Assembly (NCBI RefSeq): GCF_003597395.2
Contig: NC_133773.1
Coordinates: 72,570,249 to 72,634,248 of the forward strand
Origin: Chelonoidis abingdonii
Lineage: Eukaryota > Chordata > Testudines > Testudinidae
Direction: 5' to 3'
DNA: 64,000 nucleotides
Notes under the pieces: model-generated
What the model was told of the DNA's origin: nothing
Databases searched by the model: none
The model's input: only the letters and a program-made list of their open reading frames with translations
Shown: positions 21,516 through 33,852 of the stretch, piece after piece
Position numbering within the stretch: position 1 is the first letter of the stretch
Layout of the letters: each line of letters starts with the position of its first letter
Position numbers and translations under genes: made by a program

Positions 21516-23368
21516 AAGTCACATGAAATGGAGAGTTTTGCATGTGAGATCAGAGGTGAAGTAGTTAAAGAGTTGATTTTTTTTTCAGCATGGAACACAG
21601 GGATTTAATCATATGACTCCTATTAATGTTAATAGGAGCTAAGCAGCTAAGTCTCCGTGGAAAACACTGAGTATTAACCCCTTATATTCTAATCTTGTTT
21701 TCTGGGGGAGCAGAACAGTCAAGGCTGTTAGCGCACTATCTGGCAATGTTTTGGATTAAATAAACTGGTCTAGAAAAGTTTGGTAAATGAATACCTAACA
21801 GTGATTACCCTGGGATTAATTGGTTTCCTCCATGGAAGTGCTTTATTCTTTGGTAATAATATTTGCAGTTTTTAGCTTATTGTTAATGCCATGTATCTCA
21901 GAAATTATTTTCTGAAATGGCTTTTGATGCCATATGGATCAATAACAGATCCTAGCATGCTGACCTACATTGTCTCATTGTTTCCTTGTAGCCCCCGTTT
22001 GTCTGTCTCTGTCTGTTGTTTCTTGCCTTAGAATAGATTGTTTGGGGGCAGAGATCATCCTTCTGTTCTCTGTACGGTGCCTAGCATAAAGGGGTCCTGG
22101 TCCATGACTAGGGCTCCTGGGCACAGTGGCAATACTACAACAATGGGTTTCCAGTGGGATGTAGTATAGCTGATTAATGAGGATGTGTGCTATTTGGATA
22201 AATAAGTGGTGTGTGACATTGGTATTTGGTACTTGTTATAGAGATAGTCAATTCATGCAATTTTATTTCTGCATATAAAATTTATTTTCCGCTTCCATTT
22301 ATTAATCCATAGCTTTTTGAACATAGAATTGCCTTTCATTTTGTTGCTCTACATGTGAAAGGAAAATTAGAGTTTAACATCTTAACTCACCGGGGGCTAT
22401 AACATGTGGCAAAGAAGTTTGGGTTCCTCTTCACTGGAATCAACAGTCAGAGTAATTAGGGAATGTAGAAAGTGTACTGAAAGATGCACAAACCTAATTT
22501 TGAAGTTGGGCAGTAATGTATCCTTTCACTTTAAATGGCCTGCTCTGCTTGGGGTCTATCCTGAGCAAAGAAAGTTGTCATGGAAACCTCAATTGGATCA
22601 TTAGTATCCAATGAGAGTAACAATACCTAGGGGATTGTGCAATCAGGTAGCCATTTAGGCTTAGCCTAGAAGGACTTGATTTTCTTTGGGGGGGAAAAAG
22701 TGCAGAATCCGTTGATTAAAGAAAGGCTGCTCTAGGGGGATATTATGATGAGCTATAAATTTTTTTTCCCTCTCTTGCAGTCAGAGGCAATTGGCAGTTT
22801 AATACACTGGATTATTCCATTGTGAAAATTGAAGCTACGTTCTAAAGCTTTTTAGAAGAGCTCTATTATAGAAGTTAGAGAAAGCTTTGTTCTGTATTGT
22901 ATTCTTGCTATAAATTCTCCCTCCTTATCATATAATTTCCAATCCATTATCTGACAGAGTAATTGAGACCTCAAGCTGTATGTAGCTTGTATGATGTGAC
23001 CCTGCTGAACTGTGAAATATTCAAAATAAAGTACAAAGTGCTGAAATAACCAACTGTGGCTAAAAATTTGTTATATCAATGCTTTGTGTCACAAGATGGT
23101 TGTCTTGAGACTTTGTTTGGTCCTCTGAGTCAAAGATTATTTTTTTTATGCAAAGATGTTAAGACACCAGAATCTCACAAATTTCCTTGGTATAAATTTT
23201 AGAGCAGTTGGCTAACTTCTGCATGTTTCCATGTTGTTCTCCCAGCAGACACCAGATGGTGGTAGAGAAGAAATGAATGTTGATCTTGCTAATTGGATGC
23301 TAGGGGTCTGATTCTCCACAGCTTCACACCTTGTGCAGTTCTTCACACCTGTGCAAAGTAAATCACTA
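21516..23368. other. Mostly unique sequence with one L2/MIR-like tail
   Basis: At about 22025-22140 there is GTGCCTAGCATAAAGGGGTC then CTGGTCCATGACTAGGGCTC, the common amniote L2/MIR-type 3' tail (plus strand). The remainder shows no exon, RNA gene or classifiable repeat. Confidence 0.55.
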
Positions 23369-23381
23369 ACAATGTAGAATT

Positions 23382-23529
23382 TGTACAAGCAGCAAAGAAT
23401 CATCAAATGCATGGGTATTCACTCACTAAAGCTCATGCTCCAAAATGCCTGTTAGTCTATAAAGTGCCACAGGATTCTTTGCTGCTTGTACAGATCCAGA
23501 CTAACATGGCTACCCCTCTGATAATTGAC
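23382..23529 (+). mobile_element. 148-bp PLE insertion with inverted 5' tip and 13-bp TSD
   Basis: A PLE tail (GGGTATTCAC..., CTGTTAGTCTATAAAGTGCC, GACTAACATGGCTACCCCTC) is flanked by perfect 13-bp repeats ACAATGTAGAATT (23369-23381 and 23530-23542). Its left end carries GTACAAGCAGCAAAGAATC, the exact inverted copy of GATTCTTTGCTGCTTGTAC inside the same element (about 23474-23492). A 5' truncated copy with an inverted tip is a known PLE insertion habit. Confidence 0.9.
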
Positions 23530-23779
23530 ACAATGTAGAATTCTCCACTTATTTACACTGCCAGTTGTGTTTTACACCCACATTGTACAGACATCAGTGA
23601 CTATACAAGGTGCAAGGTAGTGGTATATCAGACACTAGATTGGATCATTAGGGTTAGTAAATGGGAATTTACCCTGTCTCCTGGTGAGCTTCAAAATTGC
23701 TGGCTGTTACTTTGGAAGTTCAAACCAATCCATTCTAATGTTATTTGCCATATAGGACACAGTTCACAGGTTTTTGGAG

Positions 23780-24500
23780 GTGGTAGCAGAGCACTGACTT
23801 AAAGGCACAACACCTCCTGCTGGTACTCTGGGAATTAGCTTCTTCCAGCCTCAGAGTACTCTCTGATGGCCAGTTTTTCTTCTGCCTCAGGCCCCATGTC
23901 CCTCCTGGACCCTGATGTCCCTTTCCTTTGGGGTGCTGCCCACAGCAGTGCCCCTCCACTCTGAGTCTTCCTTTCCCATGGAACCCCTTCCCCCTATTCC
24001 CACCTCACATCAGTGGGTACTTCCAGTTGTCATATAGCCCCCTTTCTCTGGGGAAAACTGCAGTCTGTGATGGCCACTCATCATTGGTAAGGGGGTTGAA
24101 CCTGCTGCCTTTCTAGGCCCCACTGTCTCCCTACAGCCCCAGTACCTTCTTTGGCCTTCAGCAAGGCCTCAGCCTGGGGACTTGCCAGGCCAGAGCTCCC
24201 CAGCTCAGCTCTGCTTCAGTTACTCTATGCTCTTGCAGACAGCTAGGTACCTCCCACTCTAAGACTGGAGTGAGACTGAGCCAGTTTCTCTTTTAGCCCT
24301 TCTGTCAGGGCCAGCTGTGGGCCTGATTGGGTGTGGCCACATCTGTGGCTGCATCTTCCAATCAGTCTACCTTTTTCCCTAGGAGTGGGGTAACTGCCTT
24401 GCTAGCACGTATCTCCCGCCCGGGGGGGATGCCACAGACCCTTCCAGCCTTCAGGGCACTCGGTTGCACAGTGTCCACCAGCACTACCAGAGTGCCGGGA
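23780..24500 (-). repeat. LTR-like repeat (copy 2, reverse of 7.4-kb copy)
   Basis: It contains the reverse-complement order of the 7.4-kb family: CTTGCCAGGCCAGAGCTCC, then TTTAGCCCTTCTG where the TATA segment should be, then GGGCCAGCTGTGGGCC and GTGGCCACATCTGTGGCTGC. The TATA box has decayed. Ends are approximate. The plus-strand frames at 23928-24116 and 24327-24527 are not genes. Confidence 0.5.
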
Positions 24501-27497
24501 TGGGGGTCAATGGCACTGTACCGCTGACTCACATCTGAGACTGCTCTGCCCTCAATACAAGTGAAACACTGAAAAAATGCAAGTACAGCTTTGTTTATGT
24601 TTATCTATATTTTCAAATGGACAGCGTTCTTTTTGTATCTGCCAAGTAAGTGCCTACGACTCAACTGGGGGGCTATATTAGGATATTTGAAACTCTTACT
24701 AGTTGTGGGGAGCAGGAATTCAGTAACTGGAGGTGAAATACTCTGACTTGCCTTTCATTTATGCAAGTGTAAATTTTGTGGAAGGGTTTAGCTCAGCATC
24801 CCCCACCATAAGCATTTGATGGGAGTGAAGAAGGGAACTATTTTAACCTTTCTAAGGAATCATGCAGGAGGTAGAGTGGGGGCTGGAACTGACCTGTGAA
24901 GCTCCCTGCATGGGTGCTGGTCAAAGGTGGGGATGCTACCACAAAGTCAGCTGTCCCTTCTTTCTTTTGAAGAAAGTGTGATCTCCATGTGGACAAATTC
25001 TTCTGTGTGCAAACCATGGGGATATAATTGGACCTATATATGGAGGAGCCACCTAAAGTAAATTTGTCTGTAGGATCCCTGTGGAGCTATGGAATGTGAT
25101 GGAAGTATAGCCCTTGACTAAACCAGGAGCTGGACTGGGCATCTGCCTTTTTTGTCCTTAAATTATAAAGAAGAGGAAGTTCTTATTCTGTCTCATGCTA
25201 CATGGTTTCTTGCTCCACCAAAGACAGTGGATGACCATCAACCACATTAGGATGCTATCTGGCAAATGAGGGGAGGGTTAAAAAGAACCCCAAATGTCCT
25301 TTACATCATTATTCAGGAAAATTGAATCTCTTTTTGACTGCGGATCCATCTTTTTCAGTTTGTAAAGTGTCATGTACATCAGTGGTGCCATAACAGTATT
25401 AATAGTATTTCAATAGATCCATACACTATTACAGTTAAAATAATTGTTAATGTCTTTATTTTTTTATTCTTGTTTTAAGGTTTGGAACGTGTTTCCTTTT
25501 GGACTGACTGTCCTAGAGAGAAAGAGGTCTCCTGTTGATCCACAAAGGTAAGTACAACAAAGACAGCAGTAGCTCAGGTTTCCCTGCACTGCATTGCCAA
25601 TGTTCTGCAAGTTCATCTTGGAGGAACCACCTCTCAAGGGATGAGAACGCATAGATTACTTTCTATGTCCATTTAAGACCTTAGCTTCTTTATAAATAGG
25701 ATGCTAATTAGGGCCAACTGTGATGGCAGTTTTTGTGATGTGGATACTTGTTCATTAGTAACTTCATTGATAGCAAACTCATCTCACATAGGTGGGCTAA
25801 TGAACAGCCATCAGAAGGCAATGACTTTCTGCTAGTTGTTACTAATCAGCATTTGTGATACTGGTCTGGATTTGAGTAAGTGGCCTACAGGTGAAAGGCT
25901 CAGTATTCCTTCATCAACTCCTTGAACAATGCATTGATAAACTCTTAAAATGATGAGTTACACTATTAAATTTAAGGTAAGCCCTGGCAATAGAAATGTA
26001 TTATGGAAATGCTAACAGACTTTTAACTAGCAAGTGAAGGTATTCTGTTCTGAGACAGGACATCAATATTCTGGGGAACAGCTGAGATGAAAAGCCTTAA
26101 TTAAGGCCCATGAATTGTTGACCTAAATTGTTCCCCAAAGGTAAAATGACAGAGGTAAATACTTCCCTCTATTCTGTTTTCTACTACTCTCCATTAATTC
26201 TTCACTATTCCAAATTGTACAAATAACTGGTCAGCTCCTGTCCCCATGAATTGGTCTTGCCTGACACCTGTCTCATATTCTAGCAGTCAAATCATCTTCT
26301 CAATGGGAGCTTGTCTGCTCTTGATGTGAACCTGTTGCATTTTTTTCTGGGAAATAAATGTGATGGGAAGCTTTATGGTTATAATGACAATAATAGGTAA
26401 AGTCACCTTTTCTGGCTTAAGCAATGTTTGCATCTGGCTGTAGGATCAAGTGATTTGTTATCTTGATAGGAATTAGGACTCATGTTCTTCTTCTGTCCTC
26501 CACTTCCCTTTCAATTCCTAGCTCACCTATTTATCCTTTCACTGTCAGCCATGGTACAAATAGATTTTTTCATAAATGCTCCCTGTTCTCAATATAGAAA
26601 GATATAGCTGTAGCTCATTGTTATTGCATGATATGGCTAGCGTCCAGTACCTCTGTGTTAATACAGTTCAAGTGTTCAATTTAGATTCCCAACTTTATTT
26701 TCCCTTCACTTTATTACTGTATCTACTTAAAGCACAGTTCCACTCTGAAAAGTGACACCTCACTCATTAGACCTGCTCCTGATGTGTATTTCATCATGTC
26801 TGTTTTGTTCTGTGACAAAAATGCTTGCATTCCTTGTTACTGCTCTTAGCCTCGCAGAGCCAACAAAGCAATGAGAAAATTCTCTAAATTTACTTCCTTC
26901 TTGTTAGAACAGCAACATAATGTAGTTTTTAGCAATTCCTATCACTATGCACTCTCTCTAATTAGTAAATGGGGTTCTTGTAACACTCAGAGAGAGTTGC
27001 CATTTGCTTCACAAGTTGCCATATTGCTTCACAATAACAATCCAAGAGTCATTTTCTTTAAAATAAAGCAAAAAAGTACTTTTGTTGTCCCCCCCGGTAT
27101 GGAAATTCTCCCCAGATTAGGTGGGTCTAAGGTCCAGAATAGACATTAAACCCTGGACAAGCGACAAGTTTAGGGTCCAATCTCTCATGACCCGTAAAGA
27201 ATAGAAATGAAAGACTTATACCACTGGAATGAGGATATTCTCAGCTTTCCGATGGGATTACACAACAATTGCTTATAGACTTGGAATGTTCTGAGATAAG
27301 ACCTTAAAATTACAACATAATGAATGGAAAAGAGATTTTAGGTCTTTTCTAGGTGTTTCCCTCTCCCTCTAAGGTCTGGGTACATGGACTAAGGCAGCAA
27401 TATACCAAAAATAGCACCAATATAACATATAATTAGACCAAACCAATTTCATACCCATAAAAACATTATGCTCTCTGTGTGTGAGTGTAACATAACT

Positions 27498-27528
<31 letters not shown>

Positions 27529-28536
27529 TCTCACATAACTAAAATAGTTATATCTGTTTGACCTTTCTTTGTAACAATGTTACAGCAGGTTGGCAAGTGG
27601 CTCTGTATAGGAAATTAACTCTGAGTAATTCTAGCCTCTTTTCCCTTTGAATATAGCCACATGTTACTGTTTGTAAAGATTGAAAAAGATGTGGTGGCCA
27701 AATAATAGCTAGAGTGGTCTTGTGGAGTGGCTTTGCACAACCGTTTGCACAGATGCTGAACCCCCCCCCAATGACAAGCCATTTATGTAACAGTAGCATA
27801 TGTTGTACTGAAAATAAAGCAAAAAGAAGTGAAGGTTTCCTTCTCAGCTCTCCTAACCCTCACTACCTGTGAGCCTGACTGTGGTCTTCAGCCTCTGAAC
27901 TGCTGCACCATTTGGGAGAAGATTAAACCATTTGGGCCCGAAGATTAGAGGACAATATTGGGCCCAGGTCGCTCCACCCTTCCAGACCTACAGAGCATGT
28001 TCTAACTAGATAGGAAGCTCAGAAGCTTATATTGGACTTGGAGAGATGAATGGTAGGAAGTGACTCTGGTAGGAAGGGAGGGTTATGCCAAGGGCATTCC
28101 AGTGTGTGGGACTCTGATTGACTCTCATAGGGCCCTGGGCTGGAGCCAAATGAAATGGGAAGCCCAGTCTCCCTACCCACTGTCCTTGCTATAGGAGGGG
28201 CATAAGCTTCATTCCCACCCCAATGGCAAGGACATTGAAAACATGAGGTAGAGCTAAGCCCATACATGGGTGAGGAATTGGACTGAAAAGCCATTCTGCT
28301 GGGGTGCAAGGCTAGATATTGGGTGTTCTACTGTAGTGGGTGGGTGGTCATCACTCCCCATCAGAATCAGAGGGAGGTAACTCTGTCTCACTATGGTACA
28401 GTGATCAAAAGTCAGTTAGTTGGGGAATTAGCTTCTCTTAGCTACAATTGCCAGTCTATAGCCCTGGACCTTTGGGTGGGCCCAAGCAACAATCAGTCTT
28501 TAGCCTGACCTCCTGACTAGGGATGACAGCAAACAT
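24501..28536. other. Long stretch without recognised genes
   Basis: Unique-looking, AT-rich. A (CA)n microsatellite of about 28 bases lies at 27498-27526. Isolated short frames (25464-25652, 26871-27149, 27548-27799, 28019-28309) show no family resemblance. Confidence 0.5.
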
Positions 28537-28800
28537 AGGCCATGTCTACCCTACAGAATTAAGTTGACTTAAGTTGCGTGGACTATCATAAACTGCTGTA
28601 ATTACATTGCTTGTACATGTTCATACAATGCTCCTTGTGTCAGCGAAGCACATCCGCAGTTGGTGCTCTAGCATTGACAGAGAGAGCAGTGCACTGAGGG
28701 TAGCTATCCTACTCTGCAAATTGCCACCTTCTGCAGCTAGGAGTTCTGAGAATGGATCAGAGTGCATCATGGGGGTGGGCTCACCTTGGAGTAGGCACTA
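28537..28800 (+). mobile_element. Left-end fragment of a TIR DNA transposon
   Basis: It begins GGCCATGTCTACCCTACAGA followed by TTAAGTTGACTTAAGTTGCG, the terminus class shared with the other Harbinger-like elements here. Downstream is ATTACATTGCTTGTACATGT. No right end was found, so the copy is probably truncated. Confidence 0.55.
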
Positions 28801-29037
28801 GTGGAATCAGGAAGGCTTTGAAGCAGCATTTTGACAATGAGCTCCAGTAATGTGTTTCTGTAATTCATTCAGGCAGGCATTGTTTACATGCCACCTTGAA
28901 TGACCCTTGCAATGATTGCTGCCTGAGCATTAATTGTAGTCTGCAAATGTGCCAATTGCCACTGTGAATGAATTTCTGCAGCAATTTGGGAATGTTGGTG
29001 GGACAAGCTCATTATCCCAGGCTGGTCTCATTGTTGA

Positions 29038-29271
29038 CTAGGGTTTGCCAGCAACAGGACTAAATGCTTCAGCAATTGGGTTTAGAGCTGAAGATGTGGA
29101 GCTCTCTTCAGGCTCTGCCGATGGAGGCTGGAATCTGGTGTCCATTCTGGGATACTCAATGATAGCGTCCTCCTCTTCAGACTCGCTCTCAGATGTGCTA
29201 AATAAGGGTGAATTAGATCCACTGGGCCCGCTGTGCATGCTGGGTGGTGGATTTGATCCAGCACCAGCCAC
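29038..29271 (-). CDS. Uncharacterised acidic Ser-rich ORF, possibly transposon-derived
   Basis: A 77-codon minus-strand frame has a strongly acidic serine-rich run (SESESEEEDAIIEYP) between Pro/Ser-rich flanks. The composition resembles the linker of Myb/SANT-like accessory proteins of PIF/Harbinger elements, and it lies 240 bp from a Harbinger-like terminus. No catalytic or DNA-binding motif is visible, no splice sites were identified, and an overlapping plus-strand frame of 123 codons is also open. It could equally be chance. Confidence 0.25.
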   Translation of the reverse strand: MAGAGSNPPPSMHSGPSGSNSPLFSTSESESEEEDAIIEYPRMDTRFQPPSAEPEESSTSSALNPIAEAFSPVAGKP

Positions 29272-29350
29272 AATTGATTACTTTGACACCGATCTATGTG
29301 CTGAATATCTAAGCAGAGCAGGAGCAAACTGTATTTACATAAACACACCC

Positions 29351-30177
29351 AAAGTCTTTCCCCCCCAGCTAGCTGTCAGGAAAGCATTCATTCAGACCCT
29401 ACTCACATGGGCATGAACCTAGAATATGTGCATGGTTTCAACACCTGAAATAAATGTCTTCACATCCAGGAACAAAAACCCATATAGCTCTGTGGACAGA
29501 GATGACCAACCTACTCACTCTTTTGACACATACCTCACTCTGTTAAATAGTCTTGGTCCTATTTATGAACTACATTCTAACACTAGAAAGATTATTTTGT
29601 ACTTGAATAATGGACATCATATTAATTTCCAGTGAAAGAGAATGCAAGTCAGTTTTCCATTTATCCTGAATGGAAAATATGAGATATTCAGTTCACATGT
29701 TAAAGTTAATCTATTTTTGAAAGAGCTTTATTGTTAGCAGTGCCATGGAAAGAATGTCACACAATTATATAAAGAGCTGATCAACTCAAGCAATCATAAA
29801 ACTTTTCCTTCAATGCGGTAGTAAATGAACTAATCTTTATCCTATTGCTTTCCTTTATCTTTCTTAATCTCCTCTTCTCAAAAATCTTCATCACCCCCTC
29901 TCTCTTCTATTTTCCCCTCATTTTCCATCTCCCATCTTTCTCCTCTGGTTGTTTATTTACTTCTGTCTTTTTATAATACTTCAAAATCTCCTTTTCATCT
30001 GCTAAGTATTCTTATTTCCCTAAATTTCTAAGAAAGTGGGAAGGAAATTCTGTTGCAGAATTTATATAGGCAATGCTGTAATCTATAGTCATCCTGCTGT
30101 ATTGATGCTGTTGGGAAGATATTTTTGGATTTAGTTTCACTTGAAATTGGATTAATATTGGTAAATGCAACAGTAAT
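29351..30177. other. Nothing recognised; C+T-rich patch
   Basis: A pyrimidine-rich stretch lies at about 29838-29970 (TCTCTTCTATTTTCCCCTC and similar). Otherwise AT-rich with no gene. Confidence 0.45.
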
Positions 30178-30180
30178 TCA

Positions 30181-32403
30181 GGCCTGGTCTACACTACGCG
30201 TTTAAACCGAATTTAGCAGCGTTAAACCGATTTAACCCTGCATCCGTCCACACAACGAGGCCCTTTATATCGCTATAAAGGGCTCTTTAAACCGGTTTCT
30301 GTACTCCTCCCTGACGGACAGGAGTAGCGTCTGAAATCGTATTGCCTGTCGGATTAGGGGTTCAGTTGTGGCTGCACAATCGACGGTATTGGCTCCGGGC
30401 GGTATCCCAAGTGCACCATTGTTGACGCCGCTCTGGGAAAGCATCTGAACTCGGATGACTGGCAGGTAGACGGGAAAGCCCCGCAAACTTGTTGATTTCA
30501 TTTCCTGTTTGCCCAGACGGGCTCCATCAGCCGGGTGGCGATGCAGTCCAATCTAAAAACAGCTCCAGCATCTGATCGTACGGGAGATACTGGATCTGAT
30601 CGTTGATTATGGGGAGAAAATTCTGTCTATTAGAGCTCCCATTACAGAAGACGAAATAACAAGGATTTGAAAAATCTCCAGCTGTGATCAGATTAGATGC
30701 CACCAGCACAGTTGCTATGTGACAAAGCGTAACAGAAAGCAAGAATCAAATGCGCTCATGGAGGGAGGGGGTACTGAGGACTCCCGCTACCCCACAGTCC
30801 CCACAGTCTCTGAAAAAGGCATTTGCATTCTTGGCTGAGCTCCTATGCCTGTAGGCAACATATTGTCCAGGGTGGTTCAGGTATATCTCGTCATTTTACC
30901 CCCCCTCACGCCCTGAAAGAAAAAAGGGAAAAAAATTGTTTCTGACTTTTTCAATGTCACCGTATGTCTACTGCCTGGCTTGCTGGTAGATGCGGTGCTG
31001 CGGCCTGAAACAGCAGCACCTCTCCCTTCCGCTTCCCTCCCCTCCCCGGTGGCAGATGATACAGTACAAAATGTACTGATTTAGGTTGTCCTCATCATCC
31101 TGGAGTGCCTGGTGGCCTCGGTGTGATGGTTAGTCTTGGTGGAGGTCTCTGGAGTTGAATAAAATCTTAGGATACCTGGTCATTCCCGCAGACGAGATGC
31201 TAACTGAACTTAGAACGATAGAGTCTATTTGCAAACCAACGGTCCTTGTTTCATCATTGCAGCTGGGGGCTGAGCTCCATCAGCGCTCTCCCGGCTTCAC
31301 TGTCTAAGAAAAGAGTTCTGATAACTGCAATTCTCGCGCACTATAGCATAGCAGGGGGAGGTGGCTCCTCTCTCCCCCCACTGTTCTAGTGTCTGCCTGG
31401 ACTATCATAGCAGCGGAGGCTGCCTCCCTCCTCATTTTTCTCACTAAAAAATGTTAGTGTTTCTTTATTCCTGCATTTCTTTTTATTACTTCATCACTAC
31501 AGACATGGACTCATTTGAGGGACACGCGTAGCAAAACCTGGGGTCCGGCGTTGCTTCAGTAGAGGGCTGGGGGAGGAGGGAAGCAATGGGTGGGGTTGTT
31601 TCAGGGGGACCCCCTAGAACGGCATACAGCTCATCATTTCTGTGGGATCTGACATGGAATGGCTGTGCTCTCTGGTTCTCTAGTAGACTTGCCCCATATT
31701 CTAGGCAGGACTGACTCTATTTTTAGATAAAACATAAAGGAGGGAATGACCCAGGGAGTCATTCCCATTTTTGCCTTTGCACCCCCGGCCGACCTCAGCG
31801 AAGGCCAGCCAGGAGCACCCATGACAGCAGCAGACGGTACAGAATGACTGATAACCGTCATCTCATCACCAATTTACAATGGCATGGCAGACGCTACAAT
31901 AGGGATGGTAACCATCTCTGCTACCTTGCAAAGGCAAATGAATGCTGCTGTGTAGCACTGCAGTACCGCCTCTGTCAGCATCATCGAGTACTTATGGTGA
32001 CAGTGACAAAAGGCAAAACGGACTCTATGGTTGCCATGCTATGGCATCTGCCAGGACAATCCAGGGAAAGGGCGCGAAATGATTGTCTGCCGTTGCTTTC
32101 ACGGAGGAAGGAATGAGTGATGACATTTACCCAGAATCACTCGTGACACTGTTGTTGCACCATCAGCCACTGGGCTCTCAACCCAGAATTCTAAGGGGCA
32201 GGAGAGACTGCGGTAACTATGGGATAGCTACAGGATAGCTACCCACAGTGCAACGCTCCAGAAATCGACACTAGCCTTGGTAAATGGATGCACACCGCTG
32301 AATTATTGTGCTTTTTGTGGCTGCGTGCACTCGACTTTATACAATCTGTTTTACAAAACCGGTTTATGTAAAATCAGAATAATCCTGTAGTGTATACGTA
32401 CCC
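30181..32403. mobile_element. PIF/Harbinger-type element, internally deleted, TSD TCA
   Basis: This 2223-bp element begins GGCCTGGTCTACACTACGCG and ends GTAGTGTATACGTACCC, imperfect inverted termini. It is flanked by TCA on each side (30178-30180 and 32404-32406), a 3-bp duplication as in Harbinger-type transposition. Subterminal TTTAAACC motifs occur at both ends, for example AAACCGGTTT at 30290-30299 and AAACCGGTTTATGTAAAATC near the right end. The interior keeps broken coding remnants; the DDE transposase body is missing. It is CpG-rich compared with its flanks. Confidence 0.85.
30577..30669 (+). pseudogene. Myb/SANT-like accessory protein remnant of the Harbinger element
   Basis: The plus strand encodes VREILDLIVDYGEKILSIRA in one open piece. 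This resembles the first helix region of the Myb/SANT-like (trihelix) proteins carried by PIF/Harbinger transposons (pattern VREILDLI..WG). The reading frame before it is shifted and a TGA closes it, so it is nonfunctional. In intact elements this protein binds subterminal DNA and assists the transposase; here only about 30 codons survive. Confidence 0.55.
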
Positions 32404-32406
32404 TCA

Positions 32407-32979
32407 GTCTCTCAGCAGAAGGCTATAAAGAGTACCACAGAGGATTCAGATTAGAAGCACTGCTTTCATTCGTTCAGCCAGGAACAACAAACTTCCCTCT
32501 TCTAATACCATGCTGAAGTTTAATGCAGCTATGCTATGTGATTTGTTCACAGAAACTATATTCTTAGACTGAAAATACATGGTGCAATATGTTACATTAA
32601 AATGTCTTGGTTTCTCCACTCCCAGTTCCAGATCCCAGACACCAGGTTGTTATCTCCCACACTGCTCTGAGTCATCAGAGCCTTTGTTCTGGCCAGGTCT
32701 TACATTTCTAATCAGATTGTATTATTCTTTTTCTTGTGCTGCACCAAAGAGAATGCATGAGCATCCCTCCAGCAGGAACATCGCTAGTCCTCTCATATGC
32801 AGCTGAGCACCACAGCAATATCTTGCAGTTGGCAAGGCTACATAAGGCATTCCAGGAATCATACCAGTGGTCCTTAATCTCTTTGGTGGTGATGCAAGCT
32901 TCATCTTCATGTGTGGTGGGTATAATAGGCCAGAGGCTAAGCCTTCCCTGGTGCAGCTGCCGCCGACCCACCCCCAGAT
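32407..32979. other. Nothing recognised
   Basis: Mixed sequence between the Harbinger element and a GC-rich block. The 299-codon minus-strand frame that crosses it (32708-33607) is driven by the composition of the next block. Confidence 0.4.
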
Positions 32980-33560
32980 ACCTGGCCCTGCCCCTTCTCT
33001 GAAGCCCCCACCATCTGCTGTTGTCCACTGCGGCTAGCTGCGTCCCTCCTCCTCGGGGGCAGGGGAGTGAGGAGGGAACGTGGCAAACCAGTGGTGGGCG
33101 GGAGGGTCCAGTGGAGGAGTGAGGCCTGGCGGCTTGCTCGGCCATGTACTGGGGGTGGCCAGGTGTGGGGGGAGGGTGGCTGCGCACACCTGACCGGTGG
33201 CTCGGCCCAGCCCATTGTGGCTGTGACTGTAGCCGGTGGCTTGGTCTGGCCCTTGGGGGCAGGGAGTGGCGGCTTGGTCTGGCCTTATTGGAAATGTCTG
33301 GGACGTGGCTCGGCATGGCATGGTCAGCATCTTGGCCAAGTTCATCCCATCCATGGCGCTGCTCAGCCTGTCTGGGGTGCAGCTTGGACCAGCATGGCTG
33401 ACTGGGGGGGGCAGCGGCTCGGCCCTGCAAAGCTGGATGGCTAGTACTCTGGAGTGGGGTGCCCTCAGGGATCCTTCTGTTATGGGGGGGTAGGGTCTGG
33501 GCTCTGGCGTGGGGGGGAAGTGGCTCAGGTGGAATGAGCGCAGCCAGCAGGCTAGCCTTC
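32980..33560. repeat. GC-rich block with degenerate GGCTTGGTCTGGCC-type repeats
   Basis: The plus strand is very G-rich, with reiterated GGTGGCT(C/T)GG, TGGTCTGGCC and GGCTCGGC motifs (for example at about 33198, 33234 and 33270). The composition keeps several frames open on both strands. The proline/serine-rich minus-strand translation lacks any domain, so I treat it as a repeat-derived shadow. No terminal repeats were resolved. Confidence 0.45.
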
Positions 33561-33608
33561 CCAAAGCGGGGGTTCACCCATTGCCCATTTTCATCTTCCC
33601 TTTGCATC

Positions 33609-33852
33609 TGAGGCCTAGGCTATACTTGAAAGTTTTTCTGCTATACCTATGCTGGAAAAACCTCCCTGTGTAGATGCAAAGTGCATTTGCCAGGATAGTT
33701 TATTCTGGTTCCTCAAGGGAAATAAACTCTATTGGCAAAAGCACTTTGATGCTGGTATAACTCTAAACTAGGGCATTTGCCAGCATCGAAATATTACAAA
33801 CAAGCAAGCAATCACACCCCTAATAGATACTGGCAAAAGTTTCCAGCGTAGT
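33609..33852. mobile_element. Short TIR MITE
   Basis: It starts AGGCCTAGGCTATACTTGAA and ends with CTGGCAAAAGTTTCCAGCGTAG. The internal segment near both ends (GCTGGTATAACTCT and ACTGGCAAAAG) is of the turtle MITE type. Terminal repeats are decayed and the ends are approximate. Confidence 0.4.

Noticed and set aside
27498..27526. (CA)n tract as a regulatory or CRISPR-like array
   Set aside because: Simple microsatellite without spacers or structured units.
32708..33607. 299-codon minus-strand proline/serine-rich frame
   Set aside because: GC-rich degenerate repeat keeps several frames open on both strands; no domain, no splice signals.
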